Both the position numbers and the translations under genes were made by a program. A stretch of DNA of 64,000 nucleotides, taken from contig OZ007511.1 in the NCBI GenBank assembly GCA_963931865.1, forward strand, positions 11,607,396 through 11,671,395, given 5' to 3'. A model generated the notes under the pieces. It saw only the letters and a program-made list of their open reading frames with translations, did not search any database and was not told the DNA's origin. Below are positions 21,501-33,500 of the stretch, in pieces (the stretch's first letter is position 1; each line of letters starts with the position of its first letter). This stretch comes from Axinella damicornis. Lineage: Eukaryota > Porifera > Demospongiae > Axinellida > Axinellidae.

Positions 21501-24500
21501 TGTTGAAGACATTTACCTGCCTTCCAGTGCTAGGTCTGATGACCTTCCTTCTGTGCCTCACAGTTTGCAACCCCTTGCTCCCAGGAGATCGACTCGTATT
21601 CGTGTTCCTCCTCAACGTTATCGTGCTACGACAGACACTTGATTCACCTTGTGAAATTTTAGAAGGGGGAAGTGTGGCATATTACTGTGACTGTACTTTG
21701 AACTGTCTATTTGATTGTGCATGTATGGCTAATTTCCATGATTCTGTTTCCTGTATGAGTCCTTTTTAAGTTGTTATATTTTGTACAGTGCAGCTTTATG
21801 ATCAGATTTGTCAAAGTCTTGCAAAGTCGTTCACTGGATTGCTCGCTCGGGTTATCACAGACGGAAAAAGTGCAATGGGTCTACGGGTTTAATATCCACA
21901 CACATACACCACAGGACACATCATTAAACTCTAACCTTCACAAATAGGTTCACTTCCAGACCACTGCCCACCAGCCTGACACACGCGTATGGTGTTACCA
22001 TTCAGAGTGTAGCCCACAATGCAGCTGTAGTTTGCTTGCGACCCAACTGTGTTGTCATCATATGTTACCATTCCGTTATCAGGACTGGTTAAGTTGGCAC
22101 AAGGAGTTGCTGTAATGTGAAGTGCAATATAATTGAACAAAACCAGTAGCTAAAGTTTGTGTACAATCCATCCCTTGTACCCTCCTGCATATGAGGCCAG
22201 TGTATTATGCTACACCAAGATGGCGGCACATGTTTAGTTGAAGGAAAGGCCACGGAAAAAGTGCAATGGGTCTACGGGTTTAATATCCACACACACCACC
22301 CACATACACCACAGCACACATCATTATACTCTAACCTTCACAAATAGGTTCACTTCCAGACCACTGCCCATCAGCCTGACACACGCGTATGGTGTTACCA
22401 TTCAGAGTGTAGCCCATACTGCAGCCGTAGTTTGCTTGCGACCCAACTGTGTTGTCATCATATGTTACCATTCCGTTATCAGGACTGGTTAAGTTGGCAC
22501 AACGAGTTGCTGTAATGTGAAGTGCAATATAATTGAACAAAATCAGTAGCTAAAGTTTGTGTACAATCCATCCCTTGTACCCTCCTGCATATGAGGCCAG
22601 TGTAATAATTATTCTACACCAAGATGGCGGCACGTGTTTAGTAGAGAGAAAGGCAACGGAAAAAGTGCAATGGGTCTACGGGTTTAATATCCACACACAC
22701 CACCCACATACACCACAGCACACATCATTATACTCTAACCTTCACAAATAGGTTCACTTCCAGACCACTGCCCATCAGCCTGACACACGCGTGTGGCGCT
22801 ACCATTCAGAGTGTAGCCCACACTGCAGCTGTAGTTTGCTTGTGAGTTAAATGTGTTGTCATCATACGTTACCATTCCATTATCAGGACTGGTTAAGTTG
22901 GCACAAGGAGTTGCTGTAATGTGAAGTGCAATATAATTGAACAACACCAGTAGCTAAAGTTTGTGTAGAATCAATCCCTTGTACCCTCCTGCATATGAGG
23001 CCAGTGTATTATGCTACACCAAGATGGCGTCACATGTTGAGTAGACGGAAAGGCCACGGAAAAAGTGCAATGGGTCTACGGGTTTAATATCCACACACAC
23101 CACTCACATACACCACAGCACACATCATTATACTCTAACCTTCACAAATAGGCTCACTTCCAGACCACTGCCCATCAGCCTGACACATGCGTGTGGTGTT
23201 ACCATTCAGAGTGTAGCCCATACTGCAGCTGTAGTTTGCTTGCAAGGAAACTGTGTTGTCATCATATGTTACCATTCCGCTATCAGGACTGGTTAAGTTG
23301 GCACAAGGAGTTGCTGTAAAGTGAATAGCAATAGTTAGGTTAGATTAAACAAAAATCACAAAGTAGATGTGAACCAACCCCACGCATGTAATCTGCACAG
23401 TCACCGCTTGAGAGCCAAATGAAGATAGCTACTAACTTGCCTGCCATTGTGTTGGGTTAACTATAGCTATCGAGTTGCATGATGCAGAACAAATGTGATC
23501 TACTTTTACAATTGAACTGGGTATTTCATGCATATCCTACAACCAGCATTGGTTTGGTAGAAGCTAACTACACCAACATACAATATGTAGCTATCAGCTA
23601 GAGATTATTATAGTTTACCTGGAGCTGGACATTCAGTGGGAGAGGGCAGGCAGATCTTCTCAGAGGTGGCACCACGGTTAGCACCATGATAGGTAGTGAC
23701 TTCTGGATTTCCATATACAACTATCCCACCGTAAGCATAGATGAAGAAGCGACACTGGTCCAGAGAGAGATCGTTTGAATCACTCGAAGTTAGCGGACGA
23801 ATGAAGGAGATGGTGGTGATACCATTCTCAATGCTAGCCGACACATTTGAAATATCCTGGCTTGCATCTATTGCAGGTTGAGATTGGCCAGAGGCGTACC
23901 TGCATGGTGGGTTTATAAGATACAACTGCCTTCTCTGCAATGGGCAAGAGAATTCGAATGTCTACATTCATAATTATTGTAAACATTAATCACCTGTCCG
24001 AGACAAAGTACTGACCCATACCATCAGCTGCCCCAACAACTACATCAGAGGAGGGCTATGTGCAGAAAAGGAGAAAGGTAGCACTCAAAATGAAGTAAAA
24101 TGCAGGAACACAGCAACACATAAAGCAGAGTCAACTTGGCAATGTAAATGCATGCATGATGTAATATACAACAGGCACACATCCAATGGTGTCAGAAAGT
24201 TCAAAGATGTGTATGCTCACCATAAGCTGGTCATTAGAGAACCCAATTCCCACCCATCCTGTCGTCTCAGCAGAGACTATGAACTCCACGCTGTCTCCCT
24301 GCACCGTCCAGTTGGCCTGGAGTGTACCGACGTCGATGCTCCCACTGCACTGGACTAATATAGAGGAGGAGGTTAGGAGTGCATGCATCTGGATGTTCAG
24401 TGTATTGAGGAACAGTACACTCAAAGTGAATATTCAAGTCATATGCATAGGAGGTAAATTATGTGCCCTTGATGACTAATTCAACTCCATTTAATACCTG

Positions 24501-27500
24501 GTCCAATTCCAGTCCCACGATTTTATTTTTGGCTACAAAATTCAGTATACGCTTCTGTTGCACTTTGCGCGGCCACATTCACGAGTATCCTGTAGCCTTC
24601 AATTGATCATCAAGTATGCACAAAATCAACAATTCAAAGTCAATAATTTGTAATAACTAATGTGCTGTGTTTGCTAATATAATCAGTCACAACTATACTC
24701 TAGTGATGCACTGGCACTCACGGCGTTACACATTTCACATTCGTCCCCATACTGAACAGTTTTATGCGATCATCCATACCTTGTTTCCCTACTTTGGCCA
24801 TTGTGCATCCTGTTACCTTAATATTACTTGTACATATAGCTACAGCTGATAGAGACATTCTCGGGATTGGGAGAAGCTAATCTACACCCACATGCAATAC
24901 AAATATGACAGACTGACCTTCACAAATGGGCTCACTTCCAGACCACTGCCCATCAGCCTGACATACACGGGCGGTGTTACCATTCAGAGTGTAGCCCACA
25001 CTGCAGCTGTAGTTTGCTTGCGAGCCAACTGTGTTGTCATCATATGTTACCATTCCGTTATCAGGACTGGTTAAGTTGGCACAAAGAGTTGCTGTGATGT
25101 GAAGTGGAATATAATTGAACAAAACCAGTTACTAAAGTTTGTGTACAATCTATCCCTTGTACCCTCCTGCATATGAGGCCAGTGTATTATGCTACACCAA
25201 GATGGCGGCACTTGTTTAGTAGACGAAAGGCCATGGACGGAAAAAGTGCAATGGGTCTACGGGTTTAATATCCACACACATACACCACAGCACACATCAT
25301 TAAACTCTAACCTTCACAAATAGGTTCACTTCCAGACCACTGCCCACCAGCCTGACACACGCGTATGGTGGTACCATTCAGAGTGTAGCCCACACTGCAG
25401 CCGTAGTTTGCTTGCGACCCAACTGTGTTGTCATCATATGTTACCATTCCGTTTTCAGGACTGGTTAAGTTGGCACAAGGAGTTGCTGTAATGTGAAGTG
25501 CAATACAATTGAACAAAACCAGTAGCTAAAGTTTGTGTACAATCCATCCCTTGTACCCTCCTGCATATGAGGCCAGTGTATTATGCTACACCAAGATGGC
25601 GGCACATGTTTAGTAGAAGGAAAGGCCACGGAAAAAGTGCAATGGGTCTACGGGTTTAATATCCACACACACCACCCACATACACCACAGCACACATCAT
25701 TATACTCTAACCTTCACAAATAGGTTCACTTCCAGACCACTGCCCATCAGCCTGACACATGCGTATGGTGTTACCATTCAGAGTGTAGCCCACACTGCAG
25801 CCGTAGTTTGCTTGCGACCCAACTGTGTTGTCATCATATGTTACCATTCCGTTATCAGGACTGGTTAAGTTGGCACAACGAGTTGCTGTAATGCGAAGTG
25901 CAATATAATTGAACAAAACCAGTAGCTAAAGTTTGTGTACAATCCATCCCTTGTACCCTCCTGCATATGAGGCCAGTGTAATAATTATTCTACACAAAGA
26001 TGGCGGCACGTGTTTAGTAGACAGAAAGGCCACGGAAAAAGTGCAATGGGTCTACAAGTTTAATATCCACACATACCACTCACATACACCACAGCACACA
26101 TCATTATACTCTAACCTTCACAAATAGGTTCACTTCCAGACCACTGCCCATCAGCCTGACACACGCGTGTGGCGTTACCATTCAGAGTGTAGCCCACACT
26201 GCAGCTGTAGTTTGCTTGTGAGTCAAATGTGTTGTCATCATACGTTACCATTCCGTTATCAGGACTGGTTAAGTTGGCACAAGGAGTTGCTGTAATGTGA
26301 AGTGCAATATAATTGAACAAAACTAGTAGCTAAAGTTTGTGTACAATCCATCCCTTGTACCCTCCTGCATATGAGGCCAGTGCATTATACTACACCAAGA
26401 TGGCGGCATGTGTTTAGTAGACGGAAAGGCCACGGAAAAAGTGCAGTGCATGGGTCTTCGGGTTTAATATCCAAACACACCACTCACATACACAACAGCA
26501 CACATCATTATACTCTAACCTTCACAAATAGGTTCACTTCCAGACCACTGCCCATCAGCCTGACACATGCGTGTGGTGTTACCATTCAGAGTGTAGCCCA
26601 CACTGCAGCTGTAGTTTGCTTGCGAGGAAACTGTGTTGTCATCATATGTTACCATTCCGTTATCAGGACTGGTTAAGCTGGCACAAGGAGTTGCTGTAAA
26701 GTGAATAGCAATAGTTAGGTTAGATTAAACAAAAATCACAAAGTAGATGTGAACCAACCCCATGCATGTAACCTGCACAGTCACCGCTTGAGAGCCAAGT
26801 GAAGATAGCTACTAACTTGCCTGCCATTGAGTTGGGTTAACTATAGCTATCGAGTTGCATGATGCAGAACAAATGTGATCTAGTTTTACAATTGAACTGG
26901 GTATTTCATGCACATCCTACAACCAGCATTCATTTGGTAGAAGCTAACTACACCAACATACAATATGTAGCTATCAGCTAGAGATTGTTATAGTTTACCT
27001 GGAGCTGGGCATTCAGTGGGAGAGGGCAGGCAGATCATCTCAGAGGTGGCACCACGGTTAGCACCATGATAGGTAGTGACTTCTGGATTTCCATATACAA
27101 CTATCCCACCGTAAGCATAGATGAAGAAGCGACACTGGTCCAGAGAGAGATCGTTTGAATCACTGGAAGTTAGCGGACGAATGAAGGAGATGGTGGTGAT
27201 ACCATTCTCAATGCTAGCCGACACGTTTGAAATATCCTGACTTGCATCTATTGCAGGTTCAGATCGGCCAGAGGCGTACCTGCATGGTGGGTTGATAAGA
27301 TACAACTGTCTTCTCTGCAATGGGCAAGAGAATTTGAATGTCTATATAAATTCATAATTATTGTAAACATTAATCACCTGTCCGAGACAAAGTACTGACC
27401 CATACCATCAGCTGCCCCAACAACTACATCAGAGGAGGGCTATGTGCAGAAAAGGAGAAAGGTAGCACTCAAAATGAAGTAAAATGCAGGAACACAGCAA

Positions 27501-30500
27501 CACATAAAGCAGAGTCAACTTGGCAATGTAAATGCATGCATGATGTAATATACAACAGGCACACATCCAATGGTGTCAGAAAGTTCAAAGATATGTATGC
27601 TCACCATAAGCTGGTCATTAGAGAACCCAGTTCCCACCCATCCTGTCGTCTCAGCAGAGACTATGAACTCCACGCTGTCTCCCTGCACCGTCCAGTTGGC
27701 CTGGAGTGTACCGACGTCGATGCTCCCACTGCACTGGACTAATATAGAGGAGGAGGTTAGGAGTGCGTGCATCTGGATGTTCAGTGTATTGAGAAACAGT
27801 ACACTCAAGGTGAATATTCAAGTCATATGCATAGGAGGTAAATTAACTTCCTATATGCGCCCTTGATGTGACTAATTCAACTCCGTTTAATACCTGGTCC
27901 AATTCCAGTCCCATGATTTTATTTTTGGCTACAAAATTCAGTATACGCTTCTGTTGCACTTTGCGCCGCCACATGCACGAGTATCCTGTAGCCTTCAATT
28001 GATCATCAAGTATGCACAAAATCAACAATTCAAAGTCAATAATTTGTAATAACTAATGTGCTGTGTTTGCTAATATAATCAGTCACAACTATACTCTAGT
28101 GATGCACTAGCACTCACGGCGTTACACATTTCACATTCGTCCCCATACTGAACAGTTTTATGCGATCATCCATACCTTGTTTCCCTACTTTGGCCATTGT
28201 GCATCCTGTTACCTAAATAATACACAGCTAATAGAGACATTCTCGGGATTGAGAGAAGCTAATCTACACCCACATGCAATACAAATATGACAGACTGACC
28301 TTTACAAATGGGCTCACTTCCAGACCACTGCCCATCAGCCTGACACACGCGTATGGTGTTACCATTCAGAGTGTATCCCACACTGCAGCTGTAGTTTGCT
28401 TGCGACCCAACTGTGTTGTCATCATATGTTACCACTCCGTTATCAGGACTGGTTAAGTTGGCACAAAGAGTTGCTGTAATGTGAAGTGCAATATAATTGA
28501 ACAAAACCAGTAGCTAAAGTTTGTGTACAATCCATCCCTTGTACCCTCCTGCATATGAGGCCAGTGTATTATGCTATACCAAGATGGCGGCACATGTTTA
28601 GTAGACGGAAAGGCCACGGAAAAAGTGCAGTGCATGGGTCTACGGGTTTAATATCCAAACACACCACTCACATACACTACAGCACACATCATTATACTCT
28701 AACCTTCACAAATAGGTTCACTTCCAGACCACTGCCCATCAGCCTGACACATGCGTGTGGTGTTACCATTCAGAGTGTAGCCCACACTGCAGCTGTAGTT
28801 TGCTTGTGAGCCAACTGTGTTGTCATCATATGTTACCATTCCGTTATCAGGACTGGTTAAGTTGGCACAAGGAGTTGCTGTAAAGTGAATAGCAATAGTT
28901 AGGTTTGATTAAACAAAAATCACAAAGTAGATGTGAACCAACCCCATGCATGTAACTTGCACAGTCACCGCTTGAGAGCCAAGTGAAGATAGCTACTAAC
29001 TTGCCTGCCATTGAGTTGGGTTAACTATAGCTATTGAGTTGCATGATGCAGATCAAATATGATCTACTTTTACAATTGAACTGGGTATTTCATGCATATC
29101 GTACAACCAGCATTCATTTGGTAGAAGCTAACTACACCAACATACAATATGTAGCTATCAGCTAGAGATTATTATAGTTTACCTGGAGCTGGACATTCAG
29201 TGGGAGAGGGCAGGCAGATCATCTCAGAGGTGGCACCACGGTTAGCACCATGATAGGTAGTGACTTCCGGATTTCCATATACAACTATCCCACCGTAAGC
29301 ATAGATGAAGAAGCGACACTGGTCCAGAGAGAGATCGTTTGAATCGTTGGAAGTTAGCGGACGAATGAAGGAGATGGTGGTGATACCATTCTCAATGCTA
29401 GCCGACACATTTGAAATATCCTGGCTTGCATCTATTGCAGGTTGAGATTGGCCAGAGGCGTACCTGCAAGGTGGGTTGATAAGATACAACTGTCTTCTCT
29501 GCAATGGGCAAGAGAATTCGAATGTCTATATAAATTCATAATTATTGTAAACATTAATCACCTGTCCGAGACAAAGTACTGACCCATACCATCAGCTGCC
29601 CCAATAACTACATCAGAGGATGGCTATGTGCAGAAAAGGAGAAAGGTAGCACTCAAAATGAAGTAAAATGCAGGAACACAGCAACACATAAAGCAGAGTC
29701 AACTTGGCAATGTAAATGCATGCATGATGTAATATACAACAGGCACACATCCAATGGTGTCAGAAAGTTCAAAGATGTGTATGCTCACCATAAGCTGGTC
29801 ATTAGAGAACCCAATTCCCACCCATCCTGTCGTCTCAGCAGAGACTATGAACTCCACGCTGTCTCCCTGCACCGTCCAGTTGGCCTGGAGTGTACCAACG
29901 TCGATGCTCCCACTGCACTGGACTAGTATAGAGGAGGAGGTTAGGAGTGCATGCATCTGGATGTTCAGTGTATTGAGGAACAGTACACTCAAGGTGAATA
30001 TTCAAGTCATATGCATAAGAGGTAAATTAACTTCCTATATGCGCCCTTGATGACTAATTCAACTCCGTTTAATACCTGGTCCAATTCCAGTCCCATGATT
30101 TTATTTTTGGCTACAAAATTCAGTATACGCTTCTGTTGCACTTTGCGCGGCCACATGCACGTGTATCCAGTAGCCTTTAATTGATCATCAAGTATGCACA
30201 AAATCAACAATTCAAAGTCAATAATTTGTAATAACTAATGTGCTAAACACTATCATCACTACCTTGCTTCCCTACTTTTGCCATTCTGCTATCCTTACAT
30301 CTCAACCCATTTCTATGTTTGTAATCTTATTTTGTACGTACCTTGCTGGCACTGCACACATGATCCAGTATCCTGCATAATATATGCCACGCCTCCTAAG
30401 CCGTCACAGCAATCACCCATGGATGAAGTCTGACCGATCTCAGCCTGGCACATTCCATCAATGAAGTAATGATAGCATGTGAACTGTTCTTCTTCCGTGA

Positions 30501-33500
30501 TTGGCTCTAGATGTGTTTGATTGCATCATGAAAAAGAACAGAATTTCTTTAGTACTGAAGAATGTAGTTGTAACTATGCCAGCACGATAATGAAAGTGAG
30601 CTCATTTGCTGTTGCTGTCACCCTGGGTTTCCTTTGATGGGTGGTTTGCCTTAAAGGAAAAGGAATTCGCCCTATACACTTCCAGAGAAACAATGACATG
30701 CCAGATTACGTTCAACAGTTTTTCTATTAGTTAAAGGACTGGCTACTCATCTAACACATTTGAATCAGCACATTGCAGTAATTACCTCTTCATGTTGCAA
30801 TGAATCTTGATTGTCATTTTAGTTTAATTACTGCCACACAATATTTAGAAATGATCTGCCAGAATTTATTGTGTGTATTCCTCACGATCTCACCTGCTTG
30901 TGTTTCACGGTCATAGCATGAATTGGGCTCTGTAATTGGAGAATACCTTTCAGCACAATTCACATGAAGACTTGCATATTATATGATCACGGGCCTACAA
31001 GCACTAACCTGAAACCGGACAATTGTCTGCATCATCCTACAAAGAAATAAGTACAGTAGGTCTGTTTTATGCTACTAGGAAGGTCCCATACCCTGTGCCA
31101 AGTGTAACTTACATAGCAAATTTGAGTGCAAGATGGGCAAATGAGAGAGCCTTGATAGTTAGTACCCGACACAGTGATGTTCAACACAAGCTGCAGCAGA
31201 AAACAGCACAGTAACAAAGGATGGCTTCCTGGGATTACATAATGTGTAAGTAGATTTTGGAGGTGAAATCAATGACAGACTATTTTGGTGTCAGAAAAAC
31301 AATGTGCAGTTGGTGCATTGTTGGATCTGACTTGCATTACTGACTGAACAATGCAGCTGCATAGTACTACTAACACTGCGACAGAATGCAGATCATCTAC
31401 ATGGTACAAAATGGGACTTCACAGCCATTACCAGTGTCGTTGGGCTATAGGAATCGCCCAAGGCTCTGTCCTGGGAACTCTGTATACATCACTACGAATT
31501 TGGAGGAAACTGCTAGTCAGCACTACGGGGTGTCCAGCTGCACCAGTAGCCCACAGTGGAGCTTGAAGTTGGGATACATACATACACCTTATGCTTATAG
31601 TTAGCCATCACTGTATGCACTTGAGTATGAACAGTGGAAGTCCCAATGTTGATGACAACTCAGGCCTAGGATGTGCATTACTAATGTAGTTAGCTGTACC
31701 ACTGCAGGCAATCATAATCAGACTGTAGAGTCAAATCTCATAACCTAAATGGGAGCATTGAATGCTTAGAACCATCGGGTAAGTTAGAAGAACAAGAATT
31801 GTAACACAAGTGGACAGGCAATCAACAAATACAGGTGAGTGAGATACCTCTTCTCCCTCGCAATTACATTGAAACCATAGACCCATCACTTCAATCTGGA
31901 CACCAGTAGAGGCACTGCAGGAGAACTGGGAGACAGGGAGCGTTCCAATACTGTGACACTACATTATCACAGGCAAAGTAGCAACCACATTATACTTACA
32001 TAAGGGAATACTACGTCTCCTTAGATCGATTAGGCATGTGCACTGTGAACACTTATAATTATGTTGCAGTGGAAACACCCCCCACTCATACATGCATTCT
32101 GCATGGGTAGCCATACAACTGATAATTGGCAAGTGGGGAGCAACTCTTATGATCTTGCAGTGCTTGCCGAGTGGGAAGTGAGGCTTATGATCATGCATTT
32201 TGGGGTGGAAATATGGGCAAATATAAATGTATGTATACATGTAGTTAAGTGTCTGAAATGCTCATGCAGGAATGGCCCTGCAGTAAAGCCACAGTACTGT
32301 CACTCACACTCTGTTCATGCTATAAGAGTGAAGTTGGCTTGCTGCTCATGAATATACACCTGGATTCTGAATACATACACAGTCAGGACTATGAATGCGC
32401 AAGGCAGCAATAATTGTGCTCACTGTGTAGCTTTTGTTTCCCTGCATGCACGTATGCACTAGTTATACAACTTCCACACCTCCCCCCACAGCTGTGCATG
32501 CACGTATGCCTATGACTTCCATACCTGGTAGCATCCTCCCCCCCACAGCACTGCAGGATCTGCAGCACCGCCGTTGACTGTTCTGTACCACTGCCTGCCA
32601 TGCTCCACACACCGAGAACCAACTCCGTACGTTTCAGCTAACCTGTTAACCATTGGTTGCGCCTCTGCATTCGCACACTCCCTCGCTGTGCTTGAGATCT
32701 GAAAGATATATAATATTATATGATGTAGGTAGTAATGATTCAACAGTTTATTGATAGCTAGTGCATATACTGCTATATTCATGGATATGTCGTATGGTGT
32801 ACCTGATGAGGCCATGCTTGGCATTAGTGAGATTTATATTAACAACACACTAACTATCATATTAGCCTCATTCCCAGTGTACCCCATTTTCTGTTCTTTG
32901 GTCTGCTTACGTGTATTATTGTCAACGCAACACAAACCGTAAAACAGAAAACAGGGTAGGCCTGGGAACGAGACCATACTATCGTCTCTGAGTAGATTTA
33001 ACACTAGATTACGATTATGTCATACCAAAGTCCGCATGGAACAACCTACACAGCCATCCTTGATGGTAGGTAGCTATGGATTTGGCTATCGCTAAACTGA
33101 TTGCCAAGTCTGGTTGTGCACACAAACATTATGTTTACCACAACGTCTATCTGGAACGGGCAATAGTCGGGTACAGATAATGAACCCCCAAGTCGTGGAG
33201 CAACAGAACTGTCAAAATTTGGACCAGATGAGTTGAAATACTGCAGAGAGAAGAAATTTACGCACACAGAAAGCAGAAACTGCTTAACGGGCCTGTACTT
33301 ACTTGCTGCTCGTACCAACATAAACCAACCCCTTACTTCACACACATAATACCACAATCATATTTTATGCTACTTTGGTGCAAACATAGAGTGGTTGTGA
33401 GGAAATGCTCTCTTTGCCAATACCTGAAATTATTGATATGAGTTAAATATTGTTCTGTTCGCCTCCACTGGCACTTTACAGTGCACCAAACCCGGTCTAG

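Larger units (their letters stand above)
17513..21859 (+). mobile_element. Ty3/Gypsy LTR retrotransposon, young, antisense in a host intron
   Basis: Two 187-bp LTRs (17513-17699 and 21673-21859), both TGTGGC...ATCACA, differ at one base (ttgtgata versus ttgttata). The target duplication gacgg stands at 17508-17512 and 21860-21864. A polypurine tract (agaagggggaag, 21661-21672) precedes the 3' LTR, and a TGG-starting primer-binding-like site follows the 5' LTR at about 17705. The uninterrupted target sequence survives in the parallel intron at 25231-25245. Coding frames for Gag and Pol lie between. It is inserted opposite to the host gene. Confidence 0.95.
17189..24354 (-). other. DOMON-CCP cassette, third (DOMON + 5 CCP), split by a Gypsy element
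   Basis: DOMON exons 24221-24354, 23994-24055 and 23619-23899; CCP exons 23140-23313, 22740-22913, 22336-22509, 21936-22109 and, beyond the 4.3-kb Gypsy insertion, 17189-17362. Without the insertion the cassette has the same length and CCP number as the second one, so the two are likely recent copies. All exons are open with canonical splice sites. The insertion makes this intron about 4.6 kb, far longer than its neighbours. Confidence 0.85.

Noticed and set aside
27843..28028. - strand frame of about 61 codons between cassettes, repeated at 14020-14223 and 30007-30210
   Set aside because: No usable acceptor and donor with phase 1-1, no Cys or domain pattern, and copies are broken at different places; it is conserved only because the intron was duplicated.
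11221..28877. Many + strand open frames opposite CCP and DOMON exons
   Set aside because: They recur only because the exons are repeated; they lack family similarity and lie antisense to well-supported exons.
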